Shown in pieces: positions 9,663 through 17,945 of a stretch of 64,000 bases of DNA. The notes beneath the pieces were generated by a model. The model saw only the letters and a program-made list of their open reading frames with translations. It was not told the DNA's origin and searched no databases. The DNA lies in assembly GCF_011074885.1 (NCBI RefSeq), contig NC_054689.1, positions 2,046,001-2,110,000 of the forward strand, read 5' to 3'. The position numbers and the translations under genes were made by a program. Source of the DNA: Brettanomyces bruxellensis. Taxonomy: Eukaryota; Ascomycota; Pichiomycetes; Pichiales; Pichiaceae. Position 1 is the stretch's first letter. Each line of letters starts with the position of its first letter.

Positions 9663-12065
9663 TGTACGCACAAACTTTCGTGGTTCTAACAAATTGATAA
9701 TCCGTTTTGAATATATGGCTTTCTGGGGTCCAGTCGACGAGAAGTATATGTCGTGTCAACCCTCAACCCGAGCTGTCGTACACCTTTTTCCTATTTTTAC
9801 CTGCGTCATATAATTCGCGAAGCAAACAGACGCGACTTTAAGTCCTTAAAGATTTTTCCCCCTGCCCTTCAATGTATATCTTTCTCACTCCAGAAAAAAA
9901 TAGTATAAAAGGCGCACAATTGCAAATTTTTTGATTTCTATGTTCCCATTCTAAGTTTCTCGTAACGTCTGATTTTATATCTCTTCTTTCCTCATCAACT
10001 ATAACAGTCAATGATGAGTGGCTATAATCTAAAATAGGTTCTCTTCCTGGATAGTATCTTCGATGCAATTTAGGTTTGGTGAATTCTTCCTACTTGTTTG
10101 GGGGAAGTGTTGAGAGTTAGCACGGCCCACCTTCACCACACAATTTACTAGTGCTCTTTTTATACAATCTGAGACTGTGCTTCTTAACAGAAGTGTATGA
10201 TAGTTGGTTTTGAGTGTAGTAAATTATGTTTAGTTGTATCGTAGGCTAGTGATCATCTTTGTTTTGTCATACAGTTCCTAGAAACGTGTAGGGCGATAAA
10301 TAAATAAGAGCGGGGGTGATTCATTATTTTAGTCGAGAGTTAAATGCAAGCGTTTCGTTTATACAAGTGTGGGCGCATTTTACCGTAATGTTTAAAAATT
10401 CTTTCTCCGACATCGGTTGATCGACATTTATCGAATAAGCTTTTTTTTTCTACATTGGTACTCAAAAAAACTATCCATCGGCCTTTGATGTCGTTCCCAG
10501 GATTATGCGATTCTTGGCATGCTCGTTCAGCTCGTGTGACAAAAGGTTAGACTGTCCAAAATCTTATTTTTATTCTTTCCGCCGTTGATCGATATAATCA
10601 CAGCTCATTACAGTGTCCATGCGTAGTATGTTGTCTTTCCTGTGTCAATTCTAAAATGTACTGAAAAATACATAGATTCTATTTGTCTCAGTTTTTGGTG
10701 CAATAATATAAAATCAGTTGGCCAAATGTTAATCGCACGTTAAAAGATGTAAACAATCAGAAGTCAAATACCGATGGACTGAGTTGAGAGTGTAAACTAA
10801 GCTACGACAGTGTACAAATACCGGATCCAAAATGCCATTTTCATTGGATTGTGAGAAACACAAAAAATAGCCAACACCATTTTTAGTATTTGGGGCCGCC
10901 GATGTTCAGATCTCGGCAAAGAAGCCGACAAAGTTTATTTTGCATCTCGCTAAAGCGAGACCGTGTCTCCCCACATTTAACATAATTTCCGCCAGGCAGA
11001 AAAGTGCCGCCCAAGTTCAAGAAATTAGTATGAGAAATGGAATGAAAAAGAATAAAATGAAAAATAAAATGAGAAAGATCAGCAAAAATTTTATGCCGTT
11101 TAAATGGTGAAACACTTTTACCTGTTCGCCGGACAATAAAAGTGTGTTGTCCCATCGGAAAACCTGAGATATCGGAGTCTACGGGGCTATCCTCTCCCTT
11201 TTTTTATTTTTCAAATGTTTTTTTTGCTCACCTTTTTTTTCAAATCTTAACGTTTGGCTTCGCTTTATATTATCCATTAAACTTTTTGAACAACTAGCCC
11301 AGACCAGGTCATCTCTCAATCCCCGAAGGCCCTAAAATTATATACTATTAAAAATTTTCTTGCCACAGTATGAATCCAAAATTCTAGAAGCTGAGTTACG
11401 TGTCATGTTTAATCAAAGTATTTGGGTCTTGCGACTCTGACAACCTATAGCTTTAGAAAGAACTCCAAAAAGGTGCCATCTTTCTGTGTCATGGTGTGTA
11501 TATTTTCTTGCACATGTTCTTTTTTTCCATATTAGTTGGTTCCGCCAAACAATAGTCACTGCAAAAATCCGAAAGACACATTCAAACTTACTTTATTTTC
11601 TCTTTTCTTTTTTGCACCCTTCCATATTTGTTTTTTTGCCTGCCCGCGGATATTTTTCATCCATGCAAGCCCTACATTTTATTATTGTTTGTTTTTTTCT
11701 CTATAAAAAATTCTAAAAACAGATAGGCAAATCTAGTAACAAGAATTCTCGGACTTGTCGTTTGATGTCTTTCATCTTTGTTGAGGATTTCTTTACTTTT
11801 CCCCTCCTTGATTATACGAGTCTGATCAGATATATATTAACCTTTCCCTGTCAGCTTTCTCTAACTTGAGAACTTTGATTAAGAGCCCGAGTTTTTCACT
11901 TGACTCCTTATATTTGCTTCATCGTTTGATAATCTCCAACCTTCTTAACAGCTGAATGAAACGGACAATAAGATTTCGCCACTGATTTGTTGTAAATTGT
12001 TTTCTAATCATTTGACAAAAGATTATCTGGGGAATTATACATATCGTTGAATAAATAAAATACGC
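9663..12065. other. 2.4-kb intergenic region, SVP26 to CTH2
   Basis: This is the longest gene-free stretch outside the transposon block. It holds the SVP26 promoter on the left and the CTH2 promoter/leader on the right. No convincing protein frame was found; open frames here either lack ATG or read as low-complexity. A cluster of perfect hairpins in a locally GC-richer patch lies at 10913-11145 (separate entry). Near CTH2 there are GATA cores at 11829-11832 and 11927-11931, and a TTATC at 12023-12027. Confidence 0.5.
10913..11145. other. Cluster of four hairpins, possible structured RNA
   Basis: Four perfect inverted repeats occur within 233 bp. TCGGC/GCCGA (10913-10928) has a 6-nt loop; TCTCGC/GCGAGA (10945-10960) has a TAAA loop; GGCA/TGCC spans 10995-11008. 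The fourth, ACACTTTTA/TAAAAGTGT (11112-11145), encloses an inner TGTTC/GGACA stem with a GCC loop, giving 14 paired bases. A T7 run at 11199-11205 could end a Pol III transcript on the plus strand. No known RNA family motif (U-snRNAs, RNase P/MRP, SRP) was recognised. The stems are sequence facts; an RNA gene is inference. Strand is unresolved. Confidence 0.3.
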
Positions 12066-13277
12066 ATGTCTAATATTTGGAATCCATCTTATTTATCTAC
12101 AAGCTCTTTTGAGCTCCACAACCCAAAAAGTATTTGGGATTGGAACATGAAAGATCTTCCATCCGGATCTTCATCATGTGGTTCTGCTACTTCGGCCTCC
12201 AGAAGAAATTCATCGAGAATCTCATTTGATGATGGTTTATCTTCTGAAAGCTCTGAAAACTTTGAGATGATGAAGCTTATTCCAGACTTATGGTCTGATT
12301 CTAGGCGTGATATTTATGGTAATTACTCACCAGGTCCACAACATGTTATGAACCAAGCCGCTCATTTTAAATTCACAAATTGTATGCCTACTCGTCATAG
12401 TCAGTCTTTTGGAAATATTAGAAAGGAAACATCATCTCAGCCTTTTGTTAGAGAGAGATATCCATCTCTTGCAGGAAATGGCTGGGGTATTTCATCTACT
12501 CTTCCAAGAGGTAATTCGACTCCAAGTATCGCTACGAGTACATTTTCGTACCCATCCAGTCCTCTGCAGGAACCTTTGCGTTTGAATGATGGAGCTATCT
12601 ACTATAACAATAATGCTAATCATAGTATAGTTTGTCACCCACCTCAGTCCACTGTTTCGTCATCCATGACAAGAAGTGACGCTCCTTTGGAGAAACATGA
12701 AGATTCTTCTATGATCAGATCTTATCCTTTAACTGAAGAAAATTTAAGCTTGTTGGGTCAGCAAACCTCCCAGATTACTGAGAATGATCTCCCATCTCCT
12801 TCAGATGCAGAAACTTCGGTTGATAGTTGTTCTTCGATTCCTGCGCTAGTTGATCGCGAGAAGAAGAGTATCTCTGGATCTTCTGCTATTAGAAGCGGTA
12901 GTGTTGGTAGCAAGGCGAGATCGCATAAGACCAGCAGCTCGCGTGATTCCTTCAGAAGCAAGAAGAAGGATAATCAACTTTATAAGACTGAAATGTGCGT
13001 TCAGTTCCAAAGGAATGGTTACTGCCCTTATGGCTCTAAATGTCAGTTTGCACATGGTGAGCAGGAGCTGAAGAGGATTAAGAGATGTGAAAATTGGAAG
13101 ACGAAGCCTTGTATTAATTGGATGAGGACGGGAACTTGTCGTTATGGTAAGCGCTGTTGTTTCAAGCATGGGGACGAAGACAATGGAACGCAGCTTGTCA
13201 ACGAACCTCCACCAGCCATCGTCATGAAGAAGATATCTATGAAACTATCCCAGAAAGGATACTATCATTCTTCATGA
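12066..13277 (+). CDS. CTH2: Tandem CCCH zinc-finger mRNA-decay factor (Cth1/Cth2, TIS11 family)
   Basis: Encodes 403 aa. A Ser-rich N-terminal region precedes the tandem zinc finger at about residues 304-372. Finger one is preceded by YKTEMC and reads C-x8-C-x5-C-x3-H ending FAHG. Finger two starts with the lead WKTKPC and reads C-x8-C-x5-C-x3-H ending FKHG. GYCPYGSKCQFAHG and YGKRCCFKHGDED are nearly identical to yeast Cth2. These proteins bind AU-rich elements in 3' untranslated regions and recruit decay factors; in budding yeast Cth1 and Cth2 degrade mRNAs of iron-using proteins during iron shortage. A UAUUUAUU element follows the gene itself (separate entry). Cth1 and Cth2 are not distinguishable in this lineage. 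The ATG at 12066 is the first in frame. Confidence 0.9.
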   Translation: MSNIWNPSYLSTSSFELHNPKSIWDWNMKDLPSGSSSCGSATSASRRNSSRISFDDGLSSESSENFEMMKLIPDLWSDSRRDIYGNYSPGPQHVMNQAAHFKFTNCMPTRHSQSFGNIRKETSSQPFVRERYPSLAGNGWGISSTLPRGNSTPSIATSTFSYPSSPLQEPLRLNDGAIYYNNNANHSIVCHPPQSTVSSSMTRSDAPLEKHEDSSMIRSYPLTEENLSLLGQQTSQITENDLPSPSDAETSVDSCSSIPALVDREKKSISGSSAIRSGSVGSKARSHKTSSSRDSFRSKKKDNQLYKTEMCVQFQRNGYCPYGSKCQFAHGEQELKRIKRCENWKTKPCINWMRTGTCRYGKRCCFKHGDEDNGTQLVNEPPPAIVMKKISMKLSQKGYYHSS

Positions 13278-13863
13278 AAAATGATAATATTTTCTAAAAG
13301 GTATCCATCGGTGTACCTGATAACAATTTTTAATGCTATCATGGTTTTATCAAGTAATAGCCTGATGGATTGTCCCTAAAAATTTAACATCTTTGCTTAT
13401 ACTATGTCAGTTGTTGGTCAACTGGCTTACTTTTCTCAAGCATCTTTCCTTTTACAGTGACATTACTAGGGCTGTTTTCAGTCAATGTTTCATTTCGTCA
13501 ACTTCGAGAGGTTTTTTAGTTTTAAGATCTTTCTCCTGGATATATGGTTTTTACCTAGGAATACTGCTTTCTTTTCTCATTTGTGTTTATGTTGTTTGCC
13601 GGTATATTTATTGAATGTTAATTTCGGATTGTCTTATTTAATTGCTTGAAATAGTTTGGTATTAATAACAGCACTGTTAATGTGGTTAGTTGCATTGTAA
13701 ATGACAGATAACTACCGCCGTCGCGACGATAAAGTATTGTACAGAAAAACATGAGTCGAGGTTCAAAAATTTGGAACGTACCATTTTTATAAACAAGCTG
13801 TCTTCTGCTTTAATAAGAGGTTGAGGATAATCCGGCAGTTTAATTGCATACGACCTGCTTTGT
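13278..13863. other. Intergenic region, CTH2 3' end to PPE1 promoter
   Basis: Left half: probable CTH2 3' untranslated region with AU-rich elements. Right half: PPE1 promoter, including a perfect 10-bp palindrome CGTCGCGACG at 13719-13728. No extra gene seen. Confidence 0.5.
13605..13640 (+). promoter_or_regulatory. AU-rich elements downstream of CTH2
   Basis: TATTTATT at 13605-13612 equals the UAUUUAUU octamer bound by TIS11-type fingers, and TTATTTA follows at 13634-13640. They lie 328-357 nt after the CTH2 stop, where a 3' untranslated region is plausible. S. cerevisiae CTH2 represses its own mRNA through such elements; the same here is inference. Confidence 0.4.
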
Positions 13864-15291
13864 ATGATTATGTCAGAGTTTCAAAGAAAATTGTTTCAAA
13901 ATAAGCTTGCAAAGGCTGAAAAGAGCTTGGGACTTAATTTTTCGGAAGCTGTAGATGATGTTGATAACTATGGTAATTCAGAAGATTCATTTGGTGAATT
14001 AGCGCCATTGCCGGGTGTGGGAGCACTCGGATCACATTCATTTCATCATAAAACAAGGTTGGCAGCCGAAAGTGAGAATGTGTTCGTTCAGAATCTTCCG
14101 AAGTGGGGGGATTTCTTTGACTGTAACGACATTTACAGAGATCCTAACAGTGGATATTGTTTTCAAACATATTATTCGAAACCCATAATCAATGATACTA
14201 TTGAAGATATAAATAATAATCCTGTTATTTTCATTTCTCATCATGGTGCTGGTTCATCTGGATTAACTTTTGCAAAACTTACACAGTCGTTGAAAAAGCA
14301 GTCTAAGCTTCAAGGATACAATGGTACCCCAGGATTGTTTACTTTTGATATGAGAGGTCATGGAACTACCAACCGAATTAATAGTACTGAGAGTCAGAAT
14401 TACTCTATGTCAATAGACCAGTTGTGCTATGATTTTGAATTTGTATTGAAGCAGTTTTATATTCAACATTTTTCTAAGAGTGATGTCATCCCCAGCTTAT
14501 TTCTCTTGGGCCATTCTTTAGGAGGTGCTGTTTTAACCAAAGTTGTTTATGAAGAGCAGCATATGTTAAAATATAACAGAAAGGCAAATTCTACATCTAA
14601 AAGAAAGTCTCTGGATTTGCCGTTACCTGAAAGTATATTCAATTGCATAAAAGGGCTTATTATGATTGATATTGTGGAAGACACTGCAGTGAAAGCTCTT
14701 AGCTCGATGCCAGCTTATCTAAGAGGTGTTCCAAAAAGCTTTCCTTCCTTAAAAAGTGCGATTGATTGGCATATTTCAAGTGGATTAATACATAACCGGA
14801 AAAGTGCGATAATTTCTGTGCCACCCTTGGTTTACAGGCGAGATAAATCGGGACAGGGACCGTATTGTTGGGTCACTGATCTTTCTAAGACGGAAAAGGG
14901 ATGGGCAAGTTGGTTCACTGGGCTCTCTTCTAATTTTATCAGTATAGGCAACTCTGTCTCAAAAATGCTTATTTTGGTCAATAATGATTATCTCGATAAG
15001 GATTTAATGATAGGCCAAATGCAGGGTCGATACCAATTGACGGTTTTCCACAACTCTCAACTGCAACTCAAAAATACATTGACTACACAGACTAAAACAA
15101 TTTGCAGCGAAGACTCTGATGAACTGGGTCATTTTGTCCATGAGGATATTCCCGATAAGGTTTCCATCAGCCTTCTGGAATTTGTTGAAAGAAACGATTA
15201 TGAGGATCTGAGTCGCAGTCAAAATCCTTCCGTAAGCTCGAAAATTGATTTATTGAATAAGTTGAATAAAAAATGGGGCATCAAAAAATGA
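13864..15291 (+). CDS. PPE1: Protein phosphatase methylesterase 1
   Basis: Encodes 475 aa of the alpha/beta-hydrolase fold. It removes the C-terminal methyl ester of the PP2A-family catalytic subunit, opposing Ppm1 and changing which regulatory subunits bind. Visible features: the oxyanion-side HHGAGSSGLTF, the strand FTFDMRGHGTT, the nucleophile elbow GHSLGG with Ser218, the acid-strand region GLIMIDIVEDTA, the WHxSSG block of PPE1 homologues, and the catalytic His in GHFVHED (His423). It is longer than the roughly 400-aa S. cerevisiae protein, mainly in the loops around residues 235-260 and 395-420. Start at 13864 (MIMSEF); the second ATG at 13870 gives MSEFQRKL, which matches homologues equally well. 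It is convergent with QNS1 (142 bp). Confidence 0.9.
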   Translation: MIMSEFQRKLFQNKLAKAEKSLGLNFSEAVDDVDNYGNSEDSFGELAPLPGVGALGSHSFHHKTRLAAESENVFVQNLPKWGDFFDCNDIYRDPNSGYCFQTYYSKPIINDTIEDINNNPVIFISHHGAGSSGLTFAKLTQSLKKQSKLQGYNGTPGLFTFDMRGHGTTNRINSTESQNYSMSIDQLCYDFEFVLKQFYIQHFSKSDVIPSLFLLGHSLGGAVLTKVVYEEQHMLKYNRKANSTSKRKSLDLPLPESIFNCIKGLIMIDIVEDTAVKALSSMPAYLRGVPKSFPSLKSAIDWHISSGLIHNRKSAIISVPPLVYRRDKSGQGPYCWVTDLSKTEKGWASWFTGLSSNFISIGNSVSKMLILVNNDYLDKDLMIGQMQGRYQLTVFHNSQLQLKNTLTTQTKTICSEDSDELGHFVHEDIPDKVSISLLEFVERNDYEDLSRSQNPSVSSKIDLLNKLNKKWGIKK

Positions 15292-15433
15292 TATCCGACC
15301 AATTAACCGCCTAATTAGCATTACTTAAGTATGAATTATGAATTATTTTAATGTCACCGCTTATTTTTTTTTTTAAAGTAAGACGTTTTTTTAGCAGCTT
15401 TAAAACGAATAATTGAACTTAGATAAATTTATT

Positions 15434-17617
15434 TTAATCAACTTCAGAAGGATCCACCTCCGAACAGTTGTTGTTTTTCTTGTAAGTATTGATCTTCTCT
15501 AAAACGTTACTAATCTTATGTCTAGCCCATGGAAAAGCTGGATTGATCAAAAATGGTCGTAAATCAAATCTGTGATCATCCGGTGAGTATTGTTCGGCGT
15601 GGTATGATGGTGTACTAACAGTTTGCTTGTGACGATTAACAGCATAGTACCAGAAAAAGCTTTCGACTTTTTGAGCTGTTTCCTCTGGTGTTTTCTTTCC
15701 ATGCCATAAATGAAGAAGCTTCATGAACATAGAGTATGGACCACATTTGTCAATCTTACGAAGACGCCCTAGTATACCAAGTTCTTCATACGTAAAGCCC
15801 ATGTCTGCTTCATCCGATTGGACATGAGTATCTGTGATAGGTTCCAACTCGGCGGTAGGTGTTGCATCAACAAACTCCTGGAGCACTGGAAGCTCGAAGT
15901 TAATCCTAGCCCACTTTATAAAACGGATAAGATCAACCTTTGAAATACTTCCAATAGGGTTGATATCAGCGGAGGAGCAGTCATATTTAGTAAGATAGCC
16001 TCTAAGTTGTTCATCAACATTGGCAGATCCCAGAACAAGAAGTCCACCCGAATTACCGCCACTTCTAACACCGGAACGAATCCATGGTAACAATTGAGCA
16101 AACAAATAAGCGAGCACCATTCTCATTCTGGCCTGTATATTTTGTAAAGCTAAATTCTCAACGTTGGATCCGCCGAAAACTTTATAGATTGGTCTCTTTC
16201 CTGTCGTCACCTCAAACATATTCACAATAGCATTGACTATGGTATCCATATTTAGATCAATGTGATACGAACCAATTTTTTCCGCCAATATCTTTGACCT
16301 CTTACGTGTCTCAGTTGACGAATTCTTGGTTCCCATGTAGCATGTGTGAAATACCCTACTAGCAAGCTCCTGTGGAGTTTGCGGAATCCAATCAGAGTTT
16401 TCTGGATAGCCAGCAACTTCTCTCGCATCCTTAATTACCTGTTTGTTACCATGTGCACAGTTTGACACGACAAGTCGACACATAGAATGGACAATTACAG
16501 CAGTCGCGCAACTGTCAATTCCACCACTAAGAGGCAAAAAAAATCCAACTGCATGGCATCTTCTAACATAGTCCCAGAGCCAACAGGCTGGACCGTATGC
16601 AATTTCCTCTTCTGGCTTATGATAATGGATCTCACGTGGTTGTGTGGGACACACGTTAGGGTTGAAGTTAAGAGTGTCTGGTGATAGTTCAAGTGATGTA
16701 TGAACTCTTTCATATGTGGGTGAGACCCGGCTCTGCAAACCATGGGATATAATACTCCTATATGATCTGACATCCTCTAAATCAACAGTTGCAGTAATAA
16801 CTTCCACGTCGTCAAGTGAAAATTGTTTACCTTGAGCAAGAACTTGTCCATTGAGAACGATTAAGGAGCATCCATCATAATATAGTCTGTCCCCATCGCA
16901 TCCCTTCTGATTAGAGTAAAGATAAAGTCCACCACATTTTCTTGTCGCCTCTGTAATAAGTTGCATTCTGGTATCTAGCTTTCTTAATTCATGATGTGAT
17001 CCAGACGAATTTGTGATGATTTCAACTCCATCAAGACACATGTCAATATGAGGGGCGTCAGGAGTAAAAAGCTCCTCACATGTCTCAGCACCAATAACGG
17101 TATCTTTCGTTGCAATGACCATGTCACCAAACTGAACTATTCCATGTTCGGATGGATCTTGGTGACTAATATTTTGAACAATTCTAGGTAACTGGAAGTT
17201 CTCCACGTATCGAGGTTTCAACCATGGAGTAAAGTATCTCATTTCCCTATAATTACCATCATTTGCTAAAAATAACTTTGGCCTGATTAGCAAAACTTTT
17301 CCATCGTACGAAAGCACACGACAATTATAACGCTTGTTTTTGTGAATGATTGGCATACCTATGTCCAAAAGAATTCCGTACGTCTCTTCGTTAGCAAGAA
17401 TCTGGGAATACATTTCCCAGGAGTGTAAGTATACGTCATTTTCCAAAAAATGATCTAGACAACCGTATCCTGGAATTTCAAGCTCTGGTCCAACACGAAG
17501 TCTGGCTCCTCTTTCCTTAGCTATCTTAATCGACTCGAGAATACGATCTCTGTTTCCTTCAAAATCAAGTGCCCATTGGTTGAGGGAGCATGTAGCAACT
17601 GTAACGTAATGCGGCAT
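15434..17617 (-). CDS. QNS1: Glutamine-dependent NAD(+) synthetase
   Basis: Encodes 727 aa (about 714 in S. cerevisiae). It catalyses the last step of NAD synthesis, amidating nicotinic acid adenine dinucleotide with ATP and glutamine. The N-terminal nitrilase-type glutaminase domain (1-280) has the Glu-Lys-Cys triad: Glu45 in [11 protein letters not shown], Lys114 in [11 protein letters not shown], Cys180 in GAETCEELF. The C-terminal synthetase domain carries the ATP pyrophosphatase P-loop LSGGIDS at 363-369 and conserved [29 protein letters not shown] residues (read in two parts, GSANVDE and [12 protein letters not shown]). Ammonia tunnels from the first site to the second. All key residues are present, so the enzyme should be active. 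The ATG at 17615-17617 gives [16 protein letters not shown], the conserved start. Confidence 0.97.
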   Translation of the reverse strand: MPHYVTVATCSLNQWALDFEGNRDRILESIKIAKERGARLRVGPELEIPGYGCLDHFLENDVYLHSWEMYSQILANEETYGILLDIGMPIIHKNKRYNCRVLSYDGKVLLIRPKLFLANDGNYREMRYFTPWLKPRYVENFQLPRIVQNISHQDPSEHGIVQFGDMVIATKDTVIGAETCEELFTPDAPHIDMCLDGVEIITNSSGSHHELRKLDTRMQLITEATRKCGGLYLYSNQKGCDGDRLYYDGCSLIVLNGQVLAQGKQFSLDDVEVITATVDLEDVRSYRSIISHGLQSRVSPTYERVHTSLELSPDTLNFNPNVCPTQPREIHYHKPEEEIAYGPACWLWDYVRRCHAVGFFLPLSGGIDSCATAVIVHSMCRLVVSNCAHGNKQVIKDAREVAGYPENSDWIPQTPQELASRVFHTCYMGTKNSSTETRKRSKILAEKIGSYHIDLNMDTIVNAIVNMFEVTTGKRPIYKVFGGSNVENLALQNIQARMRMVLAYLFAQLLPWIRSGVRSGGNSGGLLVLGSANVDEQLRGYLTKYDCSSADINPIGSISKVDLIRFIKWARINFELPVLQEFVDATPTAELEPITDTHVQSDEADMGFTYEELGILGRLRKIDKCGPYSMFMKLLHLWHGKKTPEETAQKVESFFWYYAVNRHKQTVSTPSYHAEQYSPDDHRFDLRPFLINPAFPWARHKISNVLEKINTYKKNNNCSEVDPSEVD

Positions 17618-17945
17618 AGCAATGATACTGATAATAAATTCAGCTGTATATATTATATTTTCAAGAATTTAAACAATACCCCCTAAGAAGATGTTAAATA
17701 ATGGCTGCGTTAAGTGTATATTCCATTCTTTTTAATTTTTTATCGAGTGTTCAATTTTTGCTTGTTAGTAATTACTTTCTGCAGCTACTTTTATCTTTTT
17801 CGAGGTAATACTTTACGTAATTTAATGTATCCTTGATGGATAAGGGTGCACAGTTATTTTTGTGGTTCATATAAGTTCGTAATTGATCAATGTTTTGAAT
17901 AAAATTACATTATACACAGTTATTAGAGTAAAGGTCAATAGCAAA
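17618..17945. other. Intergenic region, QNS1 promoter and BOI 3' end
   Basis: This 328-bp AT-rich gap lies between two tandem minus-strand genes. No gene, hairpin or repeat of note was seen. Confidence 0.5.

Noticed and set aside
10883..11155. 90-codon minus-strand frame in the CTH2 upstream gap
   Set aside because: Low-complexity centre rich in Phe, His and Ser with no family resemblance; it overlaps the hairpin cluster, which better explains the local composition.
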